Assembly (NCBI RefSeq): GCF_032463525.1
Contig: NZ_CP135971.1
Coordinates: 5,210,501 to 5,274,500 of the forward strand
Source of the DNA: Pseudomonas sp. DTU_2021_1001937_2_SI_NGA_ILE_001
GTDB taxonomy: Bacteria; Pseudomonadota; Gammaproteobacteria; Pseudomonadales; Pseudomonadaceae
Length of the DNA: 64,000 nt
Direction: 5' to 3'
Notes under the pieces: model-generated
Told to the model about the DNA's origin: nothing
What the model saw: the letters and a program-made list of their open reading frames with translations, nothing else
Database searches by the model: none
Program-made: the position numbers and the translations under genes
In this document: in pieces, positions 19,230 to 26,781 of the stretch
Position numbering within the stretch: the stretch's first letter is position 1
How the letters are laid out: each line of letters starts with the position of its first letter

Positions 19230-19619
19230 ATGAACATGGACCCATGCACTGTGCTGCCCAACGTCGCCTGCATTTCGGCCAGGCCGCTGAGGCCCTGGCA
19301 GGAAAGGCTCGCCAAACAGATGATGTTGGATAACCTGGATACGGGGATTTCCGTGTCCGCGCTCGCCGAGGCATGCGCCATGTCGCGTAGCCACTTCACG
19401 CGCAGGTTCAAGCAGAGCACGGGGCTGGCCCCCCAGGAATGGTTGCGTCAGCAGCGCGTACGACGCAGCAAGGCGCTGTTGGCGACCTCGACCCTGCTGC
19501 TGACGGAGATCGCGGTAGCCTGTGGGTTCTATGATCAAGCGCATTTCTGCCGGGTGTTTGCCAGGGCCGAAGGCCTCACGCCGCTTGCATGGCGCCAGCT
19601 CATGCGGCTTGCCGCGTGA
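19230..19619 (+). CDS. Small AraC-family regulator (DNA-binding domain only)
   Basis: 129 residues: nearly only the double helix-turn-helix (VSALAEACAMSRSHFTRRFKQSTG and LTEIAVACGFYDQAHFCRVFARAEG). No ligand domain is left, so regulation must be by level or by partners. AGGA precedes ATG 19230. It is a clear paralogue of the AraC protein at 62557-63018 (shared LAKQ..LDNL, PQEW.R.QR). Located after the YcaC-like gene. Confidence 0.88.
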   Translation: MNMDPCTVLPNVACISARPLRPWQERLAKQMMLDNLDTGISVSALAEACAMSRSHFTRRFKQSTGLAPQEWLRQQRVRRSKALLATSTLLLTEIAVACGFYDQAHFCRVFARAEGLTPLAWRQLMRLAA

Positions 19620-19690
19620 GCTGATGCAACGTCCGGCATCGGCACCAGAGCGGACAGGTTCATCAGCCGGATCGATCTGGCATTAATCAC

Positions 19691-19831
19691 AATACTGTTC
19701 GCTTAAGCGGCATGTGGCCCGGTGGGAGCGGCTTTAGCCGCGAAAGCGCCAGGAAATTCACTGTATCTGTTGTGAACAGGCGGTCGCTTCGCGGCTGAAG
19801 CCGCTCCTACCCGGCCTAACTGAACTGTATT
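19691..19831. repeat. REP-pair element with inverted ends
   Basis: Begins AATACTGTTCGCTTAAGCGG and ends CTAACTGAACTGTATT, so its outer ends are imperfect inverted repeats. Inside are two opposed GGAGCGGCTTTAGCCGCGAA-type palindromes separated by 'gaaattcactgtatctgttgtgaacagg'. The palindrome is typical of P. putida intergenic repeats. Confidence 0.85.
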
Positions 19832-19856
19832 GGCATTAATCACGAACCTGTTGCGC

Positions 19857-20385
19857 CTATCGCTCGTTCCAGCCAAATACCCGCCGCAAAAAACCACGTC
19901 GCGCCGCCCAAGGCCTCTCCATCAAGACCCCTGGCATATCCCGCCAGCGCACCCAGTCTTCATTGCGCCAGTGCAGCACCTGCAGCGAGTTGCCCAGCCA
20001 GTCCAGGCTGTTGATGCTCGGCAGCAGCCCGGCCGTCGCCGCGCTGGTGCAGTTCGGGCAGCACTTCGTGGGTGAGCCATTGGCGCAGGCGGCGGTTCTC
20101 CGGCACGTAGTGGTGCACGAGCAGGGCGAAGACGCCGGATTCGCTGACCAGAATGCATTTCTCCCAGTGCTCGTGGCTTTCCACCCAGGCGGTGCGGCGT
20201 TGGTCGGGGTCGAGTTTCAGGGTGGCGCGTTCGTCGATGGCGCGGCCCATGAGGCGGCTGAGATCAGCCAGGCAGAACCAGCCCTGACCATCGCTGAGCA
20301 TGGCGCGCAGTCGGCGGCGATGGCGGTAGAAGAGGGTGGCGTGTAGGTGTTGGCTACAGGGGGCGTTGGGGTTGATGACTTCCAT
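19857..20385 (-). pseudogene. BRO-N antirepressor-like protein, frameshifted
   Basis: Starts at ATG 20385 (GGAG eight bases upstream) with MEVINPNAPCSQHLHATLFYR and reads through a BRO-N-type core (GWFCLADLSRLMGR, CILVSESGVFALLVHHYVPENRRLRQWLTHEVLPEL). The frame then stops at 19960. Moving one base at about 20047-20052 restores TSAATAGLLPSINSLDW...RDMPGVLMERPWAARRG to a stop at 19857, a natural C-terminus. So one extra base has shifted the end of the gene. BRO-N proteins with this layout act as phage antirepressors. The leader upstream carries a C4-type antisense RNA arrangement. A sequencing error is the alternative. Confidence 0.75.
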
Positions 20386-20436
20386 GGCACAGCTCCGATG
20401 TGTACTAGAGGCTGCCAAATCGTCGCCAAACGATTT
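20386..20436 (-). promoter_or_regulatory. Antirepressor leader with antisense target sites
   Basis: On the minus strand this leader contains hairpin AAATCG-TTTGGCGA-CGATTT and then GATTTGGCAGC (20421-20411), a perfect 11-base complement of GCTGCCAAATC in the candidate RNA at 20550-20621. The ribosome-binding GGAG follows about 14 bases later. Pairing could hide the start region of the antirepressor gene. Confidence 0.6.
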
Positions 20437-20549
20437 TGGGTGGCAGCTGCACGCAGGTTGGCGAACCGGGTCTAGTACTTGCACCCCGGCAGACCCGAGG
20501 GTCTCCCACGTGCAGCGGCCATAACGGAACAGCAGGCAAGGGGATGCCC

Positions 20550-20621
20550 GCAGCCTTACGGAAGCTGCCAAGTACTAGATGTTCAGGTCGCCAAACCCGG
20601 CTCGCTGATTTGGCAGCGAGC
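20550..20621 (-). ncRNA. C4-like antisense RNA
   Basis: About 72 nt on the minus strand. The first hairpin is perfect, GCTCGCTG-CCAAAT-CAGCGAGC (20621-20600). A single-stranded part follows (CGGGTTTGGCGACCTG), then a second hairpin GCAGCTT-CCGTA-AGGCTGC (20568-20550). Two segments complement the antirepressor leader: GCTGCCAAATC (11/11 bases) and TTGGCG with CGCCAA near 20460. Size, two hairpins, two complementary boxes, and position in the same transcript upstream of an antirepressor match phage P1/P7 C4 RNA. A small ORF (MAARG-type, 20522-20472) could play the part of the P1 icd leader peptide but lacks a ribosome-binding site. Confidence 0.6.
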
Positions 20622-20628
20622 GGCGCGC

Positions 20629-20657
20629 AGGGTAGCGAAAGCGGGGGAGAGGGACAA
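20629..20657 (-). promoter_or_regulatory. Promoter of the C4-like RNA/antirepressor transcript
   Basis: TTGTCC - 17 bp - TACCCT on the minus strand. Transcription would begin near 20622, exactly at the foot of the first C4-like hairpin. Confidence 0.5.
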
Positions 20658-20739
20658 GTGATGGCCAGCCGTGCTGGTGAGCGATTGCTCGGTGCGAGGG
20701 GCCGCGTACCCGAGCACTTCGCTAACCCTAGATGCCTGT

Positions 20740-20809
20740 GCTCTGGCTTTCGTTACATCAAACCCAAGAGGTCTATCATCCGCAGCGGCCAGAGCGTGCG
20801 GTCTTTTTT
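20740..20809 (+). terminator. Orphan terminator-like structure, no gene upstream
   Basis: CCGCA-N12-TGCGG followed by TCTTTTTT (20780-20809) looks like a plus-strand terminator. GCTCTGGC (20740) pairs with GCCAGAGC (20788), which lies in the loop of that hairpin, so a longer fold or pseudoknot is possible. No CDS precedes it on this strand; an unrecognised small RNA could end here. Confidence 0.3.
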
Positions 20810-20916
20810 GGATTTTCTGGTGGCGTAAGGCTTTGGCTGGTGGGGATGAGGTTGATCTCGGTACATGTTTTAGTTTGAGGTCATCTGAAAAGCCGCTATC
20901 GGCCGGTAGGTGCGTG

Positions 20917-21807
20917 TCAGGCTCGCGCTGATGTCACTGAGCGTCGAATGTGCTTCGTTCCCTCCAAAATCAGGAGGCCCACCGCGAACCAAATCGGAAT
21001 GTAAGTGAGCCAGTCGCTGGGGGCAATCCGCTCGCCAATGAGCAGTGCGACGGCCACCATCAGTACGGGCTCAACATAACCCAGCAAGCCGAAAAGGCTG
21101 AACGGGAGCAGGCGACTGGCTGTGGTATAGGCCATGAACGCTGCTGCACTCATTACTGCCAAAAGTGGCACCAGCGCATAGAGGCGAGGGGCTTGGTCGA
21201 AATATGAGGTAGTTGCCTGAGAGCCCAATGCGAACCAGCTTGCAATAGGAATCATGAAAAACATATCGAACCATAGCCCTCCCAAATTGGCAGTATTTAG
21301 CGTTCGACGAAGCACGAAATAGGCTGGAAATCCAAGGGCAACTAGCAGTGTTTCCCATGCAAAACCTCCCACCTGGACCACCTCATGAGTGACGCCCAGC
21401 ACAGCTGCAAACCCAGCAGCTATCTGCAACCAGCTCAGTCGTTCCCGATAGAAGAGCGTACCTACCAGAAGCATTACGAGCGGAAGCAGAAAGTAACCCA
21501 GTGAAACCTGCAACCCTCTGCCGTTTATGGGAGCCCACATAAATAGCCACTGTTGAATACCAAGCAGCGCACTGCTTGCGAGCAGCCCAATTATTAAAGA
21601 GGGCTGCTGAACTAGCCGGTTAAAAATGTCACTGACGGGATTCCACTCGCGACCTAGCAGAAGAAACAACGTCACACATGGGAGCGTTAGCAGCATGCGC
21701 CATCCGAAAATTTGCTCGCCATCAAGTGGTTTAAGTAGTGTTGCGTAATAGTAAAGTCCGGCGAACGCGCAGGACGATGCAACGGACAGAGCGACACCTT
21801 TGAACAC
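20917..21807 (-). CDS. RarD/EamA-type inner-membrane transporter
   Basis: 296 residues with ten predicted helices in two EamA halves. The order FKGVALSVASSCAFAGLYYY, WAPINGRGLQVSLGYFLLPLVMLLVG and GLLGYVEPVLMVAVALLIGERI is that of RarD proteins. Substrate unknown; relatives export amino acids or metabolites. The start is GTG 21807 with GGAGG six bases upstream. By eye the gene is more AT-rich than most of the window, as are its neighbours up to about 24700, which suggests transfer. Likely partner: the LysR gene at 22001. Confidence 0.85.
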   Translation of the reverse strand: MFKGVALSVASSCAFAGLYYYATLLKPLDGEQIFGWRMLLTLPCVTLFLLLGREWNPVSDIFNRLVQQPSLIIGLLASSALLGIQQWLFMWAPINGRGLQVSLGYFLLPLVMLLVGTLFYRERLSWLQIAAGFAAVLGVTHEVVQVGGFAWETLLVALGFPAYFVLRRTLNTANLGGLWFDMFFMIPIASWFALGSQATTSYFDQAPRLYALVPLLAVMSAAAFMAYTTASRLLPFSLFGLLGYVEPVLMVAVALLIGERIAPSDWLTYIPIWFAVGLLILEGTKHIRRSVTSARA

Positions 21808-21855
21808 AAGGCCTCCGGAGGAAATAAGTATCGAGGTGCGTTTCGGTTTAAGGGC

Positions 21856-21996
21856 AATACTGGTCAGTTAGGCGCTCTTCGGCTTTTGTTGGAGAGCGCT
21901 TGCTCGCGAACGGATCAGCAAAACCCACGCATCTGCTGTGAACGTGACGCAGCCATCGCGAGCAAGCTCGCTCCAACGGTCTAACTGACCAATATT
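21856..21996. repeat. REP-pair element, second core type
   Basis: Ends AATACTGGTCAGTTAG and CTAACTGACCAATATT form an inverted repeat like those of the other elements, but the inner palindrome is TTGGAG(A/C)GAGCTTGCTCGCGA. The same outer ends with a different core. Confidence 0.8.
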
Positions 21997-22000
21997 GGGT

Positions 22001-22936
22001 TTAAGGGGAGAACCAAGGAGCGCCGTGTGTGAACTTGCTTTCAATCCAGTTCTTGAAGGCTTGGGTTGTAGCAGGCATGAAGCGGGAAGATGGACGAACG
22101 AGGTAAACACCTCCCTCGCCACCATCAAGCCGCCAGTCAGACAGAACTCGCTTCAGTAGTCCTGCTTCTCGATCACGAGTCATCAACCACTCGCCGCCAC
22201 CCAAGATACCAACACCAGCCCGTGCAGCGGCGAGTAGCGCTTCCCCATCATTCGATGTGAGAGCGCCCTGAACCGCCACCTTCTGGACACGCCCTTTCTT
22301 GAACAGCCGCCATTCAGGAAAGGATGAGAGACCACTGAATCGCAGGCAGCTGTGTTTAGCCAAATCAGCAGGTGTTTGAGGCTCTCCGAACTGTCTGAGG
22401 TATTCCGGGGAGGCGCAAAGAATGCGGCGGTGCTCCCACAGCTTTTTAGCAACAAGGCGGTTATCGCTTAACTCGCCAACCCGAATGGCGGCGTCATACC
22501 CCTCGGCAATTATGTCGACGAAGCGGTCACTGTAGTCGGCCACAACTGATACGCCTGGATTAGCCAGGAGAAACTCCGGCAACAGTGGCGCAAGCCAGAG
22601 GCGCCCCATCGCTGCTGGTAATGCAAGGCGCAGGACGCCCCTAACTTCCGAGGCCCCTTGTTTAGCTTCTTGTTGCGCATCCGCAACGCCTCTGAGGGCC
22701 TTTGCAAGGCGTTCCACTAACTGAGCTCCAACTTGTGTCATCCGGAGCTGGCGGGTTGATCGCTCAATAAGACGAATGCCGAGGCGCGCCTCCATGGCTG
22801 CCACGCGTCTTGATATTACCGATGGATCGCGCTGGAGCCGACGCCCGGCTGCAACAAAAGAGCCCTCCGCAGCGACCGCCATCAATGCAGTGATTTCATC
22901 ACTGTGCTGGCTTTCTAGGAAAACGTCTAAGGACAT
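22001..22936 (-). CDS. LysR-family transcriptional regulator
   Basis: 311 residues. The helix-turn-helix (GSFVAAGRRLQRDPSVISRRVAAMEARLGIRL) is at residues 25-56. The effector domain follows from GVLRLALPAAMGRLWLAPLLPEF. The ASPEYLRQFGEPQTPADLAKHSCLRFSG stretch is standard. The stop is 4 bp from the repeat element at 21996, so the 3' end may have been affected by it. Perhaps regulates the RarD-like gene downstream. Confidence 0.88.
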   Translation of the reverse strand: MSLDVFLESQHSDEITALMAVAAEGSFVAAGRRLQRDPSVISRRVAAMEARLGIRLIERSTRQLRMTQVGAQLVERLAKALRGVADAQQEAKQGASEVRGVLRLALPAAMGRLWLAPLLPEFLLANPGVSVVADYSDRFVDIIAEGYDAAIRVGELSDNRLVAKKLWEHRRILCASPEYLRQFGEPQTPADLAKHSCLRFSGLSSFPEWRLFKKGRVQKVAVQGALTSNDGEALLAAARAGVGILGGGEWLMTRDREAGLLKRVLSDWRLDGGEGGVYLVRPSSRFMPATTQAFKNWIESKFTHGAPWFSP

Positions 22937-23144
22937 GGCTGATTACCGGATAGGGCATTCCATGCAGTATGGAGAGACGACCTAGCGCCAGGCAATCCTG
23001 GCGATTCGCATTTCATTGATGCAACAGATGCAGCAATAGAGACAGAACCTCGCTATCGCTCAGTGGCCCGCTTATGGCCGCTAATTGTAGCCGGTAACGA
23101 CAGGCAGCTATTGGTCGAAAACTGTCATTACCATCGTGCCCCCG

Positions 23145-23765
23145 TTAAGCCCCGATATCCCGCCGCGGCACCACACCCAATGCTTTCCTGGCCAAGAATA
23201 TTGCCTTCCCCGAGACAAACACCCGGTACCGGGGATCATGAATACCGGCATAGGGAATTTCATCAGACCAACTCTGTATCCCGAGCGCGCTGAGGTCGTG
23301 TTCGAGGGCCACGGCATTGTCTCTGGACTTGAAAAAGCCAACGCAATGGTCATGACGCATGGCCGTGATGTGTTGGAAAAAGAACGTGCAGGCCTGCGAC
23401 TCACTGCCTGAAACAAAAATCGGCTCTGAATCGCGACCGCGCTCCGTATAGCAGACCTGCCATTGCCCATCCTTATGGGCGAGATACCAGCCGTCTGACA
23501 GAACGCCACGGGAACCTATGGCATAAATGCCAGGGTTGCATCCTTCTTCGAAAAGGCGCTCTGCGAGCAGCTGTGTATTCATTGCATCCAAGACGTTGTC
23601 CTCGGCAGCATCAGCCTTGCCTGTGCCAGCGGTAATAACCACTGCCGCAGCATCATGATCTTTGTGCCGCAGAAAGGGCACCATTGCCAGTCTGTTTCGC
23701 AGGTCAACCTGCGCCAGTGTCGCGGCTTGCCCGGTGAACGGATCAAAATGAGGAGCAGTGGGCAC
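23145..23765 (-). CDS. Probable immunity-type protein
   Basis: 206 residues, soluble. The middle reads SDGWYLAHKDGQWQVCYTERGRDSEPIFVSGSESQACTFFFQHI, a strand-strand-helix pattern ('gWy...dg.W.vyysERG..se.i..sEdeAc.ff...') seen in polymorphic-toxin immunity proteins such as the Imm61/62 group. The C-terminus (KSRDNAVALEHDLSALGIQSWSDEIPYAGIHDPRYRVFVSG) may be a second small domain. The start is GTG 23765 with a weak site, so the N-terminus is uncertain. No toxin gene lies beside it. Family call tentative. Confidence 0.5.
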   Translation of the reverse strand: MPTAPHFDPFTGQAATLAQVDLRNRLAMVPFLRHKDHDAAAVVITAGTGKADAAEDNVLDAMNTQLLAERLFEEGCNPGIYAIGSRGVLSDGWYLAHKDGQWQVCYTERGRDSEPIFVSGSESQACTFFFQHITAMRHDHCVGFFKSRDNAVALEHDLSALGIQSWSDEIPYAGIHDPRYRVFVSGKAIFLARKALGVVPRRDIGA

Positions 23766-23951
23766 TCGAGCGCCAGAAGGACGTGATCTGAGGGGAAGGT
23801 ACGCTCATGAACACGAGAACGGGCAGAAGATGCCAGACTCGCCGGTGCCGTCTGCTGTTCCGTATGAGATTTGCTGAGCTCCCATCAAGCCAACAAGATC
23901 TGATGTTGGCAGGTAGCGCAGCGGGCTTGGCATGCATTGGTTTGAAAACGC

Positions 23952-24278
23952 CTAACGCTCGACCTCTTCGATCCGGCCACCGCAGGCTATGAATTTTTCA
24001 TCGTAGTCGTCACGACAGTAATTGGACACCTGAGTGCGCGTGGGCTGTGGTGGGCAGGCGTTCGGTTCCATGGTGCATTGCTGCCTGAACATCGATAGAG
24101 AGTTGTAGAGATTGTCATAACTGGCCTGCCTGTCTCTAACGTCGCTTTCGCAGGCATTCACCTTTGCGTCGAGTTTGCGTAAGCAGTCCAGACCTTCTGA
24201 GGTTTGCGGGTCGATGTAGCGGTAGTGGGTGCAGGCACTCAGCAGTATCCCCAGCGACAGGGTGGTCAATCTCATCAT
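23952..24278 (-). CDS. Small lipoprotein of unknown function
   Basis: About 108 residues. The N-terminus MMRLTTLSLGILLSACTHYRYI is a lipoprotein signal with lipobox LLSAC, so the mature protein starts at Cys. Six further cysteines (LDCLRK, NACESD, RQQCTM, NACPPQ, NYCRDD, FIACGG) suggest disulfides in the periplasm. The residue after Cys is Thr, which favours the outer membrane. Start could be GTG 24281, ATG 24278 or ATG 24275. No family recognised. Confidence 0.65.
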   Translation of the reverse strand: MMRLTTLSLGILLSACTHYRYIDPQTSEGLDCLRKLDAKVNACESDVRDRQASYDNLYNSLSMFRQQCTMEPNACPPQPTRTQVSNYCRDDYDEKFIACGGRIEEVER

Positions 24279-24427
24279 CACTGTTTCGGCTTCATCCTAT
24301 TCAAGCGTGTCAGTTCGACTTCAGCAGGGGAAGTCGGTTCAGCAAGGAGTGAGTCCAAGGGATTCGCTGCCGTCACCACAGCGCTCTGGCATCATGTCGA
24401 ACGTCCGATTCAAGCTCTGTGGAGAAC

Positions 24428-24721
24428 ATGATGCTAACGGCATCACAGCTTGCGGCCTTGGCGCGGCAAGCCCCTGAAGATCTGATGTCCTGGTCGAGCT
24501 TTGTGGCGCAAACCGAGTTTGTCTGGCAAGACCCTGCGTGCGTCGCGGATACAGCAGGGTGGCGGACCCTCTGGTTCGAGATGGAAATCCTCAACGGGCT
24601 TGCATTAGCCGAGTGGGAAGAAGACGGCTCTGCGCGTGATTGGTCGTCGCGTTGGCGTGAAGGCTATGAGCAGGATGCGCGAGGTCTGGTTTCGCAGTTG
24701 CTTCCACTGCTGGCCGGGTAA
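24428..24721 (+). CDS. Small acidic protein of unknown function
   Basis: 97 residues, MMLTASQLAALARQAPEDLMSWSSFVAQTEF... Rich in Trp and acidic residues, all-helical in appearance, with no signal peptide. TGGAG precedes ATG 24428. It is divergent from the lipoprotein gene. Size and composition are compatible with an immunity protein, but nothing specific shows it. Confidence 0.5.
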   Translation: MMLTASQLAALARQAPEDLMSWSSFVAQTEFVWQDPACVADTAGWRTLWFEMEILNGLALAEWEEDGSARDWSSRWREGYEQDARGLVSQLLPLLAG

Positions 24722-25001
24722 ATTGCCAGGCCTGGCGTTCATGAAAGTGGTCGATAAGGGAGTAATCAATATCCGCTGCCGAGCCACCTGAGTACGCCTG
24801 TTCTCTATCAGAAAAGCCGTTGCTGGTAGGCGGGCTTCAGCGGCTGATGCCCAGACGTTTTGAAAGAGCTATTCAGGCCACGAAAGGCTTCCCGGCTGAA
24901 GCCGGTCCCACCGGGAGCGTGTCGCCATTTGGGTACTGGCGCTGCGCGCGAAGGGCAGGGCTTTCTCACCCCGCGCTTCGCAATCATCGGCGCCGTCGCA
25001 A

Positions 25002-25613
25002 TCAGACCGGCTGGGTCGCCGCTTCTGCCGCCATGGCTTCCTGCACGCTCGGGCGGGCCTTGACCCGTTCCACGAACGCCGCCAGTGCCGGCCAATCCTT
25101 CACATCGACGTTGAAGAACGGCAGCCAGTTCAGCACGGTGAACAGGTAGGCATCGGCCAGGCCGAAGCTGCCCAGTAGGTAGTCCTGCTGCGCCAGCTGC
25201 TGGTTGACGTACGCCAGGCGCTTGAACAGTTTCTCGCGGAAAATCGCCTTGGCCGCTTCCGGCAGTTCAGGGTTGAACAGCGGGCCGGCGCCACCATGGA
25301 TCTCGGTGCTGATGAAGTTGAGCATTTCCTGCAGGCGGGTGCGCTCCCAGGTGCCGTTGGCTGGCGCCAGGCTGTTGCCGGGCACCTGGTCGGCCAGGTA
25401 CTGGACAATGGCCGGGCCTTCGGTCAGCAACTGGCCGTTGTCCAGCAGCAGCGCCGCGACATAGCCCTTGGGGTTGATTTCGCGGAAGTCCCGGCCTTCC
25501 GAGGTGGCCTTGGTCTTGGTATTGACGCGGACCAGTTCGAACGGCAGGCCCAGCTCACGCAGCACGATGTGCGGGGAAAGGGAGCAGGCCATCGGGGCGA
25601 AGTACAGCTTCAT
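25002..25613 (-). CDS. Glutathione S-transferase, beta-class-like
   Basis: 203 residues. The thioredoxin-like N-terminus MKLYFAPMACSLSPHIVLRE has the Cys10 typical of bacterial beta-class GSTs, and TEGPAIVQYLADQ supplies the glutathione-binding Glu-x-x-Ala-Ile stretch. The helical C-terminal domain follows from about residue 90 (SFGLADAYLFTVLNWL). Cytosolic; conjugates glutathione to electrophiles or acts in redox repair. ATG 25613 has AAGGAG. Stands alone. Confidence 0.9.
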   Translation of the reverse strand: MKLYFAPMACSLSPHIVLRELGLPFELVRVNTKTKATSEGRDFREINPKGYVAALLLDNGQLLTEGPAIVQYLADQVPGNSLAPANGTWERTRLQEMLNFISTEIHGGAGPLFNPELPEAAKAIFREKLFKRLAYVNQQLAQQDYLLGSFGLADAYLFTVLNWLPFFNVDVKDWPALAAFVERVKARPSVQEAMAAEAATQPV

Positions 25614-25935
25614 GTGGATCTCCTTGCGGGCGGAAAACGTTGGGCTGTTACGGGTGAACGCTGCGCTAGCATCCACGACTTCGGAAACCTTTTGCAAAGG
25701 ACTTGTCGGTGGTGAACGCCGATTTCATGTGCGGCGGCTTCAACCGCAAGCCTTTCAAGCCTGCTGAAAGGGCGGGTGTAAGACTTGGTTTTCGCTTTCA
25801 AGCGTGTCGGCAATAACCTTGATGCTTGGAGAGCGGATGACAATCTTTGTACGACAGGTCACCCAGCGAAGCCCAGAAAAAATTCGAACAGATGCCAGTG
25901 GTAATCCAAGTTTTGAAAGCCCATCGTTCAGCGAA
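25614..25935. other. 322-bp gap without a recognisable gene
   Basis: Between the GST start and the LysE-type stop I find no convincing coding frame, repeat element or terminator. A short plus-strand frame around 25729 (ATGTGCGGCGGCTTC) has no support. Confidence 0.5.
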
Positions 25936-26544
25936 TCACCTCGGCACCACCAGACTCAACCCCAAGCCGATCAACGCTACGCCAATCACCCGGTCGATCA
26001 CCCGCTGGCGAGCCAGCATGCGTTGGCGCAGGGCCTCGGCGGAGAAGAACAGGGCCACGAAGCTGAACCACACCCAGTGCGAGAACGACATGAACAGGCC
26101 GTAGGCGAAGTTGACCGCCAGGCTGTTGCTGACCTGCACCACCTGGCTGTAGGTGGCGACCACGAAGAGCATGGTCTTGGGGTTCAGGGCGTTGGTCAGA
26201 AAGCCCATCGCGAAGGCTTTGCCGGCCGATGGGTGGGGGCCGTTGGCGCTGCCCGGTTCCAGCGTCGAGCGGCTGGTCAATGATTTGTAGCCCAGGTAGA
26301 TCAGGTAGGCCGCGCCCAAGGCTTTCATGGCCATGAACAGCGTCGGTGAACTGGTAATGATCAGCGCAATGCCCAGCACGGTGTAGAACACATGGACCTG
26401 CACCCCGCAAGCGATGCCGAAAGCGGCCATCAGGCCGCTGCCGCGTCCGTAGGCATAGCTGTTGCGGGTGACCATGGCGAAGTCGGGGCCTGGACTGATC
26501 ACGGCCAGGATGGTGATGACGGCGACAGCAAGCAGTTCGGTCAT
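25936..26544 (-). CDS. LysE/RhtB-family amino-acid exporter
   Basis: 202 residues, six predicted helices. AVISPGPDFAMVTRNSYAYGRGSGLMAAFGIACG at residues 14-47 is the RhtB/LysE signature, with ALGAAYLIYLGYKSL and NALNPKTMLFVVA further on. It exports an amino acid or derivative across the inner membrane. Start ATG 26544 with AGGAA. It is divergent from the LysR gene at 26782, its likely regulator, across a 237-bp gap. Confidence 0.9.
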   Translation of the reverse strand: MTELLAVAVITILAVISPGPDFAMVTRNSYAYGRGSGLMAAFGIACGVQVHVFYTVLGIALIITSSPTLFMAMKALGAAYLIYLGYKSLTSRSTLEPGSANGPHPSAGKAFAMGFLTNALNPKTMLFVVATYSQVVQVSNSLAVNFAYGLFMSFSHWVWFSFVALFFSAEALRQRMLARQRVIDRVIGVALIGLGLSLVVPR

Positions 26545-26781
26545 GGGCGGGTTCCTGTGTGGCGGGCGCAGACGGGCATTTGTGTGAGGGATACGCACAT
26601 AAGCGCAAGCCCGAGCGGCAGCAGGTTTGTCCAGGCGGAGCGGCTTGTTAGCCGGGTGACGGACTTCATAGTTCCCTCTAGTCAAATGTTCAGGTATAGA
26701 TTTCTGCCGAAGGATGGCGATTTGTGCGCGCTCTGAAAAACGATTTATAGTCCGCCAAATCTGTGAGAAATCATCGCCTAT

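Noticed and set aside
20386..20571. N-terminal extension of the antirepressor frame to 20571
   Set aside because: The stretch is the structured RNA leader; ATG 20385 has a good ribosome-binding site and begins the conserved protein part.
22937..23144. Small gene in the 208 bp between LysR and the immunity-like gene
   Set aside because: Only short frames without ribosome-binding sites; nothing recognisable.
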